From: an uncultured Carboxylicivirga sp.
GTDB lineage: Bacteria > Bacteroidota > Bacteroidia > Bacteroidales > Marinilabiliaceae
Assembly: GCA_947503525.1 (NCBI GenBank)
Contig: CANNEA010000003.1
Coordinates: 930,001-994,000, forward strand
Length of the DNA stretch: 64,000 bases
Reading direction: 5' to 3'
The number at the start of each line of letters is the position of its first letter. The first letter of the stretch is position 1. The translations under genes and the position numbers were made by a program. Below are positions 35,160-44,047 of the stretch, one piece after another. The notes below the pieces were generated by a model, which made no database searches, was not told the origin of the DNA, and worked only from the letters and a program-made list of their open reading frames with translations.

Positions 35160-36410
35160 TTAATCGGCAGTCTGTTTAAAATTCTGTATTGCTTTAATTC
35201 GCTCCAATAATGGCGGATGTGAATAATGAAAAAACACATATAAAGGATGCGGCGTAAGATTACTCAAAGCATTGACAGAAATAGTCTTCAAGCTTTTTAT
35301 TAAAGATTCTCCCAATCGAAAACCTGCCGCAAAGGCGTCAGCCGCGTATTCATTTTTTCGTGAAACCAATGACATCAGAATTCCCGTCACAAATGAGACA
35401 GGTGAATATAATAATCCAAAGGCTAACATTCCTATATGGAAATTAGGTTCATTTACACCCAAAGCCTGCGATAACAAAGGAGAACCCACAACCAAACCAA
35501 ACACAAATAACAACACGCCAGTTTGTACCACCGAGGTAATCGTTCCCCACAAAGTATGCTTTAGCTTATAATGTCCAACCTCATGGGCTAAAACAGCTAC
35601 TATCTCCTGGGTTTCCAAATCATTGATAAGCGTATCGTATAAAACGATTCGCTTACGTGCACCTAATCCGCTGAAGAAAGCATTAGCCTTGGTACTACGT
35701 TTGGAACCGTCCATCACGAAAATATTATCCAGAGTAAAACCAGCTTCTTTTGAAAAAGCTTCAATGGCCTGTCTTAACTCTCCTTCCTCCAAAGGTGTCT
35801 GTTTGTTAAACAGTGGCAAAATCAAGGAAGTATAAAACATGGTCATGAAAATCATAAAACCACTACTCACTATCCACGCATAGAGCCAGAAATAAGAGCC
35901 AGCCACCGCATAAATCCACATAATAAGCGCCAATAAAGGCCCACCTATTAAAACAGACAACAGCATTGATTTAAACATATCCAAAATAAAGATTTTCGGC
36001 GTTGTTTTATTAAAACCAAATCGTTCTTCAATCACAAAGGTTCCATAAATACCAAAAGGAAGGTTCAAGAGACTTGATCCCAAACCTAAAATGGCGAAAA
36101 ACAAAAGCGACTGAACAATGGCATTATCGCTTAATTGCATGGCCCAGCAATTAACCAGCGCAAATCCACCAAAAAATAGAAATAGCATAATCAAAGCAAA
36201 ACTTAACAGATCGTTTATAATACTAAAACCATAATTGGCTTTACGGTATTCATGTTGTTTCGTGTATTTTTCAGCATCATAAATTCCTTCCAATTCCTTG
36301 GGAAGTTCGGCTCGCCACCTGCTTTTATTTAAGTATTCCATCCATTGATCAAACACAAACTGCGCCACCAGAATGGCTATAATTATTGTAAACATTGTCT
36401 CCGCATTCAT
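35160..36410 (-). CDS. M48-family membrane metalloprotease (Ste24/HtpX-like)
   Basis: A polytopic membrane protease of 416 residues. The ATG at 36410 (MNAETMFTIII) is the likely start; the longer frame to 36431 uses a rare start. Zinc ligands lie in HEVGH (about 276-280) and the third, Glu, in RKNEYAADAFA further on. The N-terminal half resembles the Ste24-type M48A group (SIINDLLSFALIML, EERFGFNKTTPKIFILD), which in yeast cleaves CAAX proteins; in bacteria the group is often associated with membrane-protein quality control. It is probably co-transcribed with cinA. Confidence 0.85.
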   Translation of the reverse strand: MNAETMFTIIIAILVAQFVFDQWMEYLNKSRWRAELPKELEGIYDAEKYTKQHEYRKANYGFSIINDLLSFALIMLFLFFGGFALVNCWAMQLSDNAIVQSLLFFAILGLGSSLLNLPFGIYGTFVIEERFGFNKTTPKIFILDMFKSMLLSVLIGGPLLALIMWIYAVAGSYFWLYAWIVSSGFMIFMTMFYTSLILPLFNKQTPLEEGELRQAIEAFSKEAGFTLDNIFVMDGSKRSTKANAFFSGLGARKRIVLYDTLINDLETQEIVAVLAHEVGHYKLKHTLWGTITSVVQTGVLLFVFGLVVGSPLLSQALGVNEPNFHIGMLAFGLLYSPVSFVTGILMSLVSRKNEYAADAFAAGFRLGESLIKSLKTISVNALSNLTPHPLYVFFHYSHPPLLERIKAIQNFKQTAD

Positions 36411-36561
36411 TTTATAAATTTTAAACGGCAAAGATAGTTTTTTGAGTAGAAGTTTTAAGTAAGAATTTTATAGTCCGAAGTCCGGAAAAAGTAGTCCAAG
36501 ATAAACTATAAGGAACGGCTCATTACGTACATCTTTCGAATAGAGTACTGTTCTGCATGAT

Positions 36562-37626
36562 CTACTCAAACAAAATGCAGACAGGTTCAGGTGTTTTTAT
36601 TTCATTTACGAAAGACAGTAAACCACTGGTTTTATTCCTTTTAAAGGAAACTATATTATTGGTATTCTTATTCGCCACAAGCAAAAATTCTCCATCAGGT
36701 GAGATTGCAAAATTACGTGGATGATCACCTCTAACCGATTCGTGTCCGATTGCTTTTAATTGACCATTATCCTCAACTTTAAAAATGGCAATACTGTTAT
36801 GACCACGATTGGATGCGTAAACAAATTGGCCATCTTCACTCACATGGATATCAGCGCAAGAACTATTTCCTTTAAAATCAGATGGCAGCGTAGTAATACT
36901 TTCTTTGACCTTCCAAACACCTTCATTATGAACAACACGAGTCACCGTATTATTCAATTCATTTACAACATATAACGATCCACTACCTGGATGTGTAGTT
37001 AAATGCCGGGGACCGGCTCCAGCTGCTAACTTTACTTTTTGCTTTAGCTCCTTTTGTTGATTGTAAACCCATAATTCATCGGTCCCTAAATCAACTGCAA
37101 TCACTTCATCACCAACAAACCAAGCCGAATGTGCATGAGGACCTTTTTGTCGATTAGTAGGTCCCGTGCCTTCATGCTGGCTGACATGCTCCAGGTCGGA
37201 TAATCTACCTTCATTATCAACCCTTAACCAAGCAACATTTCCACCACTATAATTGGCCGCCACAACCTGATTACTTCTATTGACTTTAATATGGCATGGA
37301 TGAGCTCCCCCTGATGACGAACTATTGATCACCTCCAGTCCAGCTGCTGTTATTTTATAAGACTCAACCTGACCTTCCTTATTCTCTTCTTTAACAGCTA
37401 TTAAAAAACGTTTCGAAGCATCAAACGCTAGAAATGAAGGATTGGCAACTTCGGCTTTTAAACCTAAAGAAACCATATTACCATCTTCCTTTAATTCAAA
37501 CTGATAAATTCCCTTACTTTCTTCTTTTGTGTAAGTACCTAAATAAAACTTTTGAGCTCCACCATCTGGTGTACAAGCGATTAATACACTTGCAATCAGC
37601 AGGATTGCTATTAATAAATTTTTCAT
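36562..37626 (-). CDS. Lactonase-like beta-propeller lipoprotein (6-phosphogluconolactonase fold)
   Basis: A 354-residue exported protein: MKNLLIAILLIASVLIAC, with the lipobox Cys near 18. The propeller motifs FYLGTYTKEESKGIYQFEL, AHPCHIKVNRSNQVVAANYSGG, GAGPRHLTTHP, VVNELNNTVT and GEFLLVANKNTNNIVSF match the lactonase family of E. coli Pgl (YbhE). Cytoplasmic members hydrolyse 6-phosphogluconolactone; a lipoprotein version must act in the envelope on another lactone. The longer frame to 37650 is ignored in favour of the signal peptide. It is divergent from the SDR gene with overlapping promoters. Confidence 0.8.
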   Translation of the reverse strand: MKNLLIAILLIASVLIACTPDGGAQKFYLGTYTKEESKGIYQFELKEDGNMVSLGLKAEVANPSFLAFDASKRFLIAVKEENKEGQVESYKITAAGLEVINSSSSGGAHPCHIKVNRSNQVVAANYSGGNVAWLRVDNEGRLSDLEHVSQHEGTGPTNRQKGPHAHSAWFVGDEVIAVDLGTDELWVYNQQKELKQKVKLAAGAGPRHLTTHPGSGSLYVVNELNNTVTRVVHNEGVWKVKESITTLPSDFKGNSSCADIHVSEDGQFVYASNRGHNSIAIFKVEDNGQLKAIGHESVRGDHPRNFAISPDGEFLLVANKNTNNIVSFKRNKTSGLLSFVNEIKTPEPVCILFE

Positions 37627-37788
37627 TAATTGGTATTTAGAGTTAATCATATAGAAAGTAAAAATACAATATCTAAATTAAAACAAAATAAACCTGCTTT
37701 TATCTTAAATCAGCATCAAAAAACTGGATATTCGTTTATAATCGTAGTAATTTATCCGAAATTCTTTAATACACTTAAAACTTTTGAT

Positions 37789-38667
37789 ATGAGTCAGAAA
37801 AAGATATTGGTTACAGGTGCAAGCAGTGGCTTTGGTAAACTATCCATTAACACGTTATTGAGTAAAGGACACATTGTTGCGGCATCCATGCGCCAAGTCA
37901 ATGGCAAGAATAAAGAAAATGCTGAAGAGTTGAGTAAGGCAGGTGCACATATTGTTGAGTTAGATGTGTGCGATGAGAAAAGTGTCAATGATGGCATGCA
38001 GGATGCTATTGATAAGATGGGTGGTCTGGATGTAATTGTCAACAATGCAGGCGTTGGAGTAGCCGGTATGCAAGAACATTTTAACGTGGAAGAGTTTCAA
38101 AAGGTATTTGATGTTAATGTTTTTGGCGTTCAACGGGTCAATAGAGCTGCTCTTCCCTTCCTTCGCAAACAAGGTTCAGGTTTAATCATCTATGTTACCA
38201 GTTTATTAGGAAGAGTCACCATGCCTTTCTACGGACCGTATAACGCTTCGAAATGGGCCATGGAAGCCATGGCCGAGAATTACAGAATCGAGTTATCTGG
38301 TTTCGGGGTTGATAATTGCATTGTGGAACCGGGAGGTTTTCCAACTAACTTTTTTGGCAAACTGATTTACCCATCTGATCAAAGCAGAAATGGCGATTAT
38401 GGTGATTTCATGAATGTACCTAAGCAATTTGGCGATAGTTTTAGCAAAGCACTTGAATCCAATCCTGAGCAAAACCCGCAGCTGGTTGCTGACGCCATTA
38501 GTTTGCTTGTTAATACAGTAGCTGGACAACGCCCCTTTAGAACAACCGTCGACAAAATGGGCATGGGCGATCCTATTTCTGCATATAATATTCAACAAGA
38601 GCAAATTACGCAAGGCATCTTTAAAAACTTTCGAATGGAGGACATGCTCAAATTAAAAGTTAAATGA
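37789..38667 (+). CDS. Short-chain dehydrogenase/reductase
   Basis: A classical SDR of 292 residues starting MSQKKILVTGASSGFGKL. Nucleotide binding: T9-GASSGFG; NNAG at 85-88; catalytic Ser138, Tyr151 and Lys155 in YGPYNASKWAME. The open frame extends further 5', but that part overlaps the divergent lactonase gene and promoter region and lacks SDR features. NADP preference and substrate are not predictable here; the SSGFG form is seen in broad oxidoreductase groups. It ends at a long hairpin. Confidence 0.85.
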   Translation: MSQKKILVTGASSGFGKLSINTLLSKGHIVAASMRQVNGKNKENAEELSKAGAHIVELDVCDEKSVNDGMQDAIDKMGGLDVIVNNAGVGVAGMQEHFNVEEFQKVFDVNVFGVQRVNRAALPFLRKQGSGLIIYVTSLLGRVTMPFYGPYNASKWAMEAMAENYRIELSGFGVDNCIVEPGGFPTNFFGKLIYPSDQSRNGDYGDFMNVPKQFGDSFSKALESNPEQNPQLVADAISLLVNTVAGQRPFRTTVDKMGMGDPISAYNIQQEQITQGIFKNFRMEDMLKLKVK

Positions 38668-38741
38668 TTACCATTCTGTCCGTCATTTTGTATTGCTCCA
38701 TATCCCTCATTAAAAGGGCTATATTGATCATTAGAGTTACT

Positions 38742-38787
38742 AAAACAAATAAGCCGCTTATTTTATGGTAAGCGGCTTATTTGTTTT
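38742..38787. terminator. Bidirectional terminator between SDR and DUF4251 genes
   Basis: A 19-bp stem (38742-38760 with 38769-38787) with a GCCGCTTA/TAAGCGGC core and an 8-base loop, with A and T runs on its ends so both strands terminate. Confidence 0.9.
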
Positions 38788-38801
38788 TATTCAATTAATA
38801 A

Positions 38802-39362
38802 TCAATTAAACGAACTTCCTTTAAATACTGTACTTTCAGCTAATGATTTAATATCGCCACGATAAGTCAGGCGCTCGCCATTCATACCAGTAACCGTTGC
38901 CGATGCACCACCATCTGCCCCAATGCTGAAGTTGATCGTCACAAAACCCATTACAGCGCCACTAACATTGATTTCCAAAGTGATGCCAGAATTAGCTTTT
39001 TTCCCTGGATTCATTTCGTATTTACTTATGGTACCATCTAATGTAATTCCACCAACACCATTCAAACCCATTTGATCACTAACACCAAGTTGCACAGTTG
39101 CTTTTTCTTTTACAACACCCACAAAATTCAGATTTGATTCAATAATGTAACTTTGGCCAGATCTATCCTGTAAGGTATTAGCTTCTAAAATCCACTGTCT
39201 GGTTTCCAAAAGAGCAATCATCTGCTCTTTTTTGACAGCCATCTCTTTTTCTCGTTGTTCTTTCTTTTCTTTGCGAAGTTCTGCTCTTGATTTCTTTTCT
39301 TGAGCTGTGGAATAAGTAGCCACTATGCACAACAACAATAATATTGATACAATTCTTTTCAT
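38802..39362 (-). CDS. DUF4251-family exported protein
   Basis: A 186-residue exported protein: signal peptide (MKRIVSILLLLCIVATYSTA) followed by a very charged segment (AELRKEKKEQREKEMAVK). The DUF4251 body begins near WILEANTLQDRSGQSY and continues as beta strands (GNVGVVKEKATVQLG-like, GASATVTGMNGERLTYRGDI). The family occurs widely in Bacteroidota and has no known activity. Single-gene unit. Confidence 0.8.
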   Translation of the reverse strand: MKRIVSILLLLCIVATYSTAQEKKSRAELRKEKKEQREKEMAVKKEQMIALLETRQWILEANTLQDRSGQSYIIESNLNFVGVVKEKATVQLGVSDQMGLNGVGGITLDGTISKYEMNPGKKANSGITLEINVSGAVMGFVTINFSIGADGGASATVTGMNGERLTYRGDIKSLAESTVFKGSSFN

Positions 39363-39714
39363 TTTAAATCTTTATTAGTTTCCAATACCAATAGGGTTAT
39401 TTTATTAAAACTTCCCTAAAAGATAGTTGTTTTTTTTTGTTTTAAACAAACACAAACGACCTCACATTATCGCTAATAACTTGTTATTATGACACTTAAA
39501 TCAATTAAATTTTAAATAAAAGGAAGTAAGATTTGAAGCCGGCATTAGTTCTATTTCTTTTTACCCGCCTTCCAACTTGTGTATAATATTTTAACGGCTT
39601 TTTCTTTAAACAAATTGTTTTTATAAAAAACCAATACAACAACTTATTCAACAATGATTTAGTTACTGCTAAAATTAAGAAACATAATATAAATAATCCA
39701 GATAATACCGCTTT
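39363..39714. other. Intergenic region, 352 bases, no gene found
   Basis: Between two minus-strand genes. It is AT-rich with long A and T runs and no open frame of note. A wide AAGCCG/CGGCTT pair (about 39537 and 39595) followed by TTTTTCTTT could be the end of a short RNA, but the 50-base loop makes this weak. The DUF4251 promoter should lie in its first part. Confidence 0.5.
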
Positions 39715-40995
39715 TTAATCTTTTCGGGGAAAGAACTTTTCGGAGTATAACATTAAAACAATGGCTATAATTAACAATACAATTCCAATAAAATAAGTCA
39801 TACTAAAGCCATACAACTCATACAACTGAATCCCAATAATTGGGGCAAACATAGCCCTTGCTCCTGTAAGAAACATGTGAACAGATTGATAATCGGCAGC
39901 TTCGTTGGATTTACAAAAATAGCTACTTCCAATCCCCCATAATATGGGCATACTGCCCATAAAAATACCATTGAAGAAAATGGCAAGCAATAACATATAA
40001 TACACTTTTATACCCAATATCTCGGTATACTGAGGGAAGTACTCAGTTGCTCCAGTAAAGAAAATAAACAACATCAATGCCCCGAAGGTCAGGATTCCAA
40101 AACGCCGCGGATCACGTTTTCCAATCAACTTTCCAAAAAGCGGCAGAAAAGCAATGGCTACCAAATTAAATGCATTATTATAGAAAGCCACCGATGAATA
40201 ATTTAAATCCAGCGCTTCTTTATAGAAAATGGTTATAACTGCATGCGTACTCATCCATGCAAAACCATATAACATAAATCCATATTCCAGATGACGGAAC
40301 GGAACATTATTTTTTAGTATGCCAATTATCCGCCTAAACGATGCCCCCAAGGTGTGCCATATTGGTGTTGTAATCACTTCTGTATTCTGTACAAAATTCA
40401 TTTTTGTCAATTGAAAAACAGAAATAATACCCAAAACTCCAACCACCGGATAAAACCATTTATACGAATTCGGATCAAAATCCAATAATAAGCCGGCCAC
40501 AAAGGTAGACGTCATTAAACATATCTTATTAACAGTGGTTGAGTATCCGAATAAACGACCAAAATTCTCGTGACGGTAATTACCTTTTAAATATTGATTA
40601 ATGGAAGGTATAACGGCGATTTTAGACGTAAAAAACATTAGAAAGACGCCCAAGAATAAATAATGATAGATTGGCTCGAGACCTTCGCCAGTAACATTGG
40701 GAAAGAAAGCAAAACCTAGTAAAGGCAGCCGGGTAACAATACTTGTGATTCGCAACAAGAGTTTACGATTTGTAAATCGGCGCATTAACTCATTACTCAA
40801 CATGGCAAATAAAAACACCACCATGCTAAACTGAAATAAAAAAGCCAGTTGCACATTAGAGCCTTTTAAGGACTTAATAAATATAAATTCATTAAGAATT
40901 AATGCACCATTGGCAATCCCTTCCATTACACTGTAAAACAGATGGTATTTAAATGCACGTCTTTCAGTAGAGTTAAGCTTATCTATTATCGTCAT
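39715..40995 (-). CDS. MFS transporter
   Basis: A 12-helix permease of about 426 residues from the ATG at 40995 (MTIIDKLNSTERRAF); the frame stays open to 41058 with an extra hydrophobic stretch that may be read as an alternative start. Recurrent MFS features include NEFIFIKSLKGSNVQLAFL in helix 1-2, RRFTNRKLL after helix 3 and GSMPILWGIGSSYFC late in the protein. The substrate is unknown. It is adjacent to, but divergent from, the FMN/Fe-S protein gene. Confidence 0.8.
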   Translation of the reverse strand: MTIIDKLNSTERRAFKYHLFYSVMEGIANGALILNEFIFIKSLKGSNVQLAFLFQFSMVVFLFAMLSNELMRRFTNRKLLLRITSIVTRLPLLGFAFFPNVTGEGLEPIYHYLFLGVFLMFFTSKIAVIPSINQYLKGNYRHENFGRLFGYSTTVNKICLMTSTFVAGLLLDFDPNSYKWFYPVVGVLGIISVFQLTKMNFVQNTEVITTPIWHTLGASFRRIIGILKNNVPFRHLEYGFMLYGFAWMSTHAVITIFYKEALDLNYSSVAFYNNAFNLVAIAFLPLFGKLIGKRDPRRFGILTFGALMLFIFFTGATEYFPQYTEILGIKVYYMLLLAIFFNGIFMGSMPILWGIGSSYFCKSNEAADYQSVHMFLTGARAMFAPIIGIQLYELYGFSMTYFIGIVLLIIAIVLMLYSEKFFPRKD

Positions 40996-41160
40996 GTGAT
41001 ATTTTGAGGCTGCAAAAGTAACTAATAAAGCAAACATAACTAGAACAAACAAGTTCAATTATCACGTTTCATTTAACATCAGAAAATAGACGCTTGATAA
41101 TACATGATTAATTAAGTATATTGTTTACACCAATACAATCAATAGTATTTAAAAATTACT

Positions 41161-42333
41161 ATGAAACGCCATCCTTTAAAAACTATTTACCAATTTTTAC
41201 TCCCGCTTTTAATACTGTTTGCCATTGCACTTCAACAGAAAATGCTGTTTGGTTTTCCAATAAACGAGGAAATAAAAAAGGATAATTACAGCATTGATCT
41301 CAAAAAAACACAAAGCGTATTTCCCAATACAATCACAATAAAAGCCTATGGCCCATTCACCATTGCTATGGATAGTATTAGTACACTTGGTTTCTTAGGA
41401 CACTCAGCGTTTTATGCTTCCCATGTTAGAGGATATAATGGTAAAGTTCCCCTTATTGTAGCCATTGATAGTGCTTTAGCTATACGCGATGTCATTATAC
41501 TTCCCAATAAAGAAACTGGTGATTTTGTTGAGATTTTACGGAAACGCAATTTCTCTCAGGCTTGGAATGGTATTTCTATTCATCAAATTGCAGAGCATAA
41601 AGTGGATGCAATTAGCGGTGCAACTGAAACAGCAGTTGCGATTGAACAAGGTTTAAAACTCACTATCGAAGGCATGACACGTTTCATGTCTATTGAAACT
41701 AATGTGCATTTGCCGCAAAACTCAAATAAACGCTACATTCAGCTCCTTAGTCAGCTTGCTCTATTAATAATAGCCCTTCTGAGCTTTTTTATGCCCAAAC
41801 AATTCCGAAGATACAGAATTGCATTACTTATTGCTAGTGTAATAATATTAGGTTTCTGGACTAGCTTAATGCTTACACATGCTAACCTTTATAATTTACT
41901 GATAAATGGTTTTAACCTTAGCACACAAATCGTCTTAATTGCCATTTTAGTAATTAGTTTAGGCTTTCCTATTTTTATAAAAAAAAACATTTATTGTCAA
42001 AATATTTGTCCCTTTGGTGCCCTACAGGAAATCTGCTATAAAATTCCGAATAAAAAGTTAAAGATACCGTATAACACATACACATATCTAGTACACTTAA
42101 AACAAATTTACCTACTAATTATCATTGGCATACTATTGATTGGCTGGGGTGTTGATTTATCAAAACTGGAACCTTTCATAGCGTTTAGAATTCATATTGT
42201 GTCGAATACCATGCTTTTCTTTTTCATTATTGTAATGCTATTATCAACAATAATCAATAAACCATGGTGTAAATACCTATGTCCAACCGGACTATGCCTT
42301 GATCTTTTAAAATATAAAGAAGTCAAAAAATGA
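41161..42333 (+). CDS. NosR/NapH-like membrane FMN-binding and 4Fe-4S protein
   Basis: A 390-residue redox membrane protein. Residues 10-30 form a membrane span, about 35-180 form an extracytoplasmic FMN-binding domain ending in DAISGATET, where Thr155 is the likely covalent FMN-phosphate site (the SGAT motif). Four or five more spans follow, with two NapH-type CX3CP motifs: C279/C283 in YCQNICPFGAL and C370/C374 in WCKYLCPTGLC. This is the layout of NosR and related electron carriers that take electrons across the membrane. It overlaps the start of the SagB-type gene by 4 bases (ATGA), so the two are translationally coupled. The partner suggests electrons go to an exported flavoenzyme. Confidence 0.8.
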   Translation: MKRHPLKTIYQFLLPLLILFAIALQQKMLFGFPINEEIKKDNYSIDLKKTQSVFPNTITIKAYGPFTIAMDSISTLGFLGHSAFYASHVRGYNGKVPLIVAIDSALAIRDVIILPNKETGDFVEILRKRNFSQAWNGISIHQIAEHKVDAISGATETAVAIEQGLKLTIEGMTRFMSIETNVHLPQNSNKRYIQLLSQLALLIIALLSFFMPKQFRRYRIALLIASVIILGFWTSLMLTHANLYNLLINGFNLSTQIVLIAILVISLGFPIFIKKNIYCQNICPFGALQEICYKIPNKKLKIPYNTYTYLVHLKQIYLLIIIGILLIGWGVDLSKLEPFIAFRIHIVSNTMLFFFIIVMLLSTIINKPWCKYLCPTGLCLDLLKYKEVKK

Positions 42334-43124
42334 AAAAACTACAGTTTAGCGAATTGATGAACCTATTATTGGTTCTTGTCATCATCATACTCATATACCA
42401 AATCCCGAATAAGGCAACGAACAATGCACCTGAAAAGAAGCAGGTGGTTAAAGCACCATCAAGCAAGAAAAAACTCACGCAGCTCGCTGATACAACTTTC
42501 CAACTAGCATCTCCAAGTTACGAAAGTTCCGTATCGGTTGAAACAACCATGCTGCATAGAAGATCGCAACGCGATTATACTCTAGATGCAATTAGCAACC
42601 AACAATTATCACAAGTGTTATGGGCAGCATATGGGATAACAGAGATAATGGATGAACCAGCCTTTTTAAGAGGAGGTCTTAAGACTGCTCCATCAGCGGG
42701 AGCCAGATATCCTTTGGATATTTATGTACTAGTTGGCAATGTCGATGGTTTGAAAAAAGGACTTTATAAATTTATACCACAGGGACACCGATTGAAACCA
42801 GTCTTAAATAAAGACCTGCGTGAAGCTCTTTGCGATGTAGCCTTTGAACAACCTATGATTCAGGAAGCTCCAGCTGTTTTATTGTATACTGCAGTATTTG
42901 AAAGGTGTACATCGAAATATGGCGAACGTGGTCGCGAACGATATGTTTGCATGGATCTGGGCCATTCAGCCGAAAATGTCTATCTACAAGTTCAAAGTCT
43001 CGGACTGGGAACTTGTGCAATTGGCGCATTTGATGACGAAGGTGTTAAAAAAGTTATACAACTAAGCGAAGAAGAAGAACCCTTATACATAATGCCAATA
43101 GGTTACTATACCGAAAGTGAGTAG
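42330..43124 (+). CDS. Exported SagB-type nitroreductase
   Basis: A 264-residue FMN-dependent enzyme of the SagB/ThcOx nitroreductase group. The N terminus (MNLLLVLVIIILIYQIP) is a single membrane anchor and a Lys-rich linker follows, so the catalytic domain (about 70-264) should lie outside the cytoplasm. Family motifs include RRSQRDYT, LSQVLWAAYG, TAPSAGARYPLDIYV and the C-terminal AENVYLQVQSLGLGTCAIGAFDD. SagB enzymes oxidise heterocycles in peptide natural products, but no precursor or cyclodehydratase gene is nearby. The tight coupling to the upstream FMN/Fe-S protein is the main clue to function. A hairpin follows. Confidence 0.8.
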   Translation: MKKLQFSELMNLLLVLVIIILIYQIPNKATNNAPEKKQVVKAPSSKKKLTQLADTTFQLASPSYESSVSVETTMLHRRSQRDYTLDAISNQQLSQVLWAAYGITEIMDEPAFLRGGLKTAPSAGARYPLDIYVLVGNVDGLKKGLYKFIPQGHRLKPVLNKDLREALCDVAFEQPMIQEAPAVLLYTAVFERCTSKYGERGRERYVCMDLGHSAENVYLQVQSLGLGTCAIGAFDDEGVKKVIQLSEEEEPLYIMPIGYYTESE

Positions 43125-43143
43125 TTCAATTTTCAACATACAA

Positions 43144-43174
43144 AAAGGCCGAAATCATTACAACTTCGGCCTTT
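43144..43174. terminator. Bidirectional terminator between the redox pair and lgt
   Basis: AAAGGCCGAA pairs with TTCGGCCTTT around an 11-base loop, between convergent genes, 20 bases past the SagB-type stop codon. Confidence 0.8.
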
Positions 43175-43193
43175 AAACAATAAATATTATTTT

Positions 43194-43982
43194 TTATTTC
43201 TTTCTTAGCGCATTATAAATCAAATATATTCCGCCAACTATAAATGGAATACTTAACAACTGCCCCATATTTAGGGTCATTCCTACCTCCCATTCTTCCT
43301 GAACTTCCTTAACGAACTCAACCAAAAACCTTGATCCAAACACGCCAATTAAGAATATCCCAAACAGAAGACCTTGCTTTTCTTTCGCCTTGGTTTTCCA
43401 ATAAGCAAAAAACATAACAATAAAAGTAAATAAATAACAGATGGCCTCATAAAGTTGCGTTGGATGCTTAGGCAATGTTTCTCCACGCCGTTCAAATATA
43501 AATCCCCAGGGCAAATCGGTTACGTGCCCATATATTTCAGAATTCATCAGGTTACCCAAACGAATAAACATCCCGGCCAATGCTACCGGAACCAATAATC
43601 GATCCATGGTCCATAGCATGCTCTTTTTGGTTACATTTTTAGAATAATAATAAATGGCAATAAGAATCCCGAAAGCTCCACCATGACTGGCTAATCCACC
43701 TTCCCATATCTTAATGATATCTCCCGGATGTTGAGAATAATGATCCCAACCATAAAAGAATACATGCCCCAAACGTGCCCCAACTACAGTTGCAATTACC
43801 ACATACATAAATAACTTGTCGAGCCATTCTTGTTGAATATTCTCCGACTTAAACATCTTTTCTAAAATGTAGTAACCTGCCATAAAACCAACGGCAAAAA
43901 ACAAACCATAATAACGAACAGAAAGGAAACCCCATTCAAAAATCTCTGGTTTAAGGTTCCAGTTTATAGAATTCAAAATCAT
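43194..43982 (-). CDS. lgt: Prolipoprotein diacylglyceryl transferase
   Basis: Transfers diacylglycerol to the lipobox cysteine of prolipoproteins, the first step of lipoprotein making. The 262 residues have seven membrane spans and the conserved motifs GLASHGGAFG, the Arg of MFIRLGNLMNSEIYG and HPTQLYEA. Needed for the many lipoproteins seen in this window. It follows secA after 65 bases on the same strand. Confidence 0.95.
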   Translation of the reverse strand: MILNSINWNLKPEIFEWGFLSVRYYGLFFAVGFMAGYYILEKMFKSENIQQEWLDKLFMYVVIATVVGARLGHVFFYGWDHYSQHPGDIIKIWEGGLASHGGAFGILIAIYYYSKNVTKKSMLWTMDRLLVPVALAGMFIRLGNLMNSEIYGHVTDLPWGFIFERRGETLPKHPTQLYEAICYLFTFIVMFFAYWKTKAKEKQGLLFGIFLIGVFGSRFLVEFVKEVQEEWEVGMTLNMGQLLSIPFIVGGIYLIYNALRKK

Positions 43983-44047
43983 ATTTTAAATATTAATGAT
44001 TAGCCATTAGTGGTCAGCAATTTCTACCAACCACCTTAAACTATTAC

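Noticed and set aside
37630-37788. Upstream extension of the SDR frame
   Set aside because: It overlaps the divergent lactonase start and lacks SDR motifs; the ATG before TGASSGFG is the better start.
38293-38613. Minus-strand 106-codon ORF inside the SDR gene
   Set aside because: Antisense to conserved SDR motifs; composition is typical of a shadow frame.
39363-39714. Possible sRNA in the DUF4251 upstream gap
   Set aside because: The only pairing is a 6-bp stem with a 50-base loop, and no promoter was convincing.
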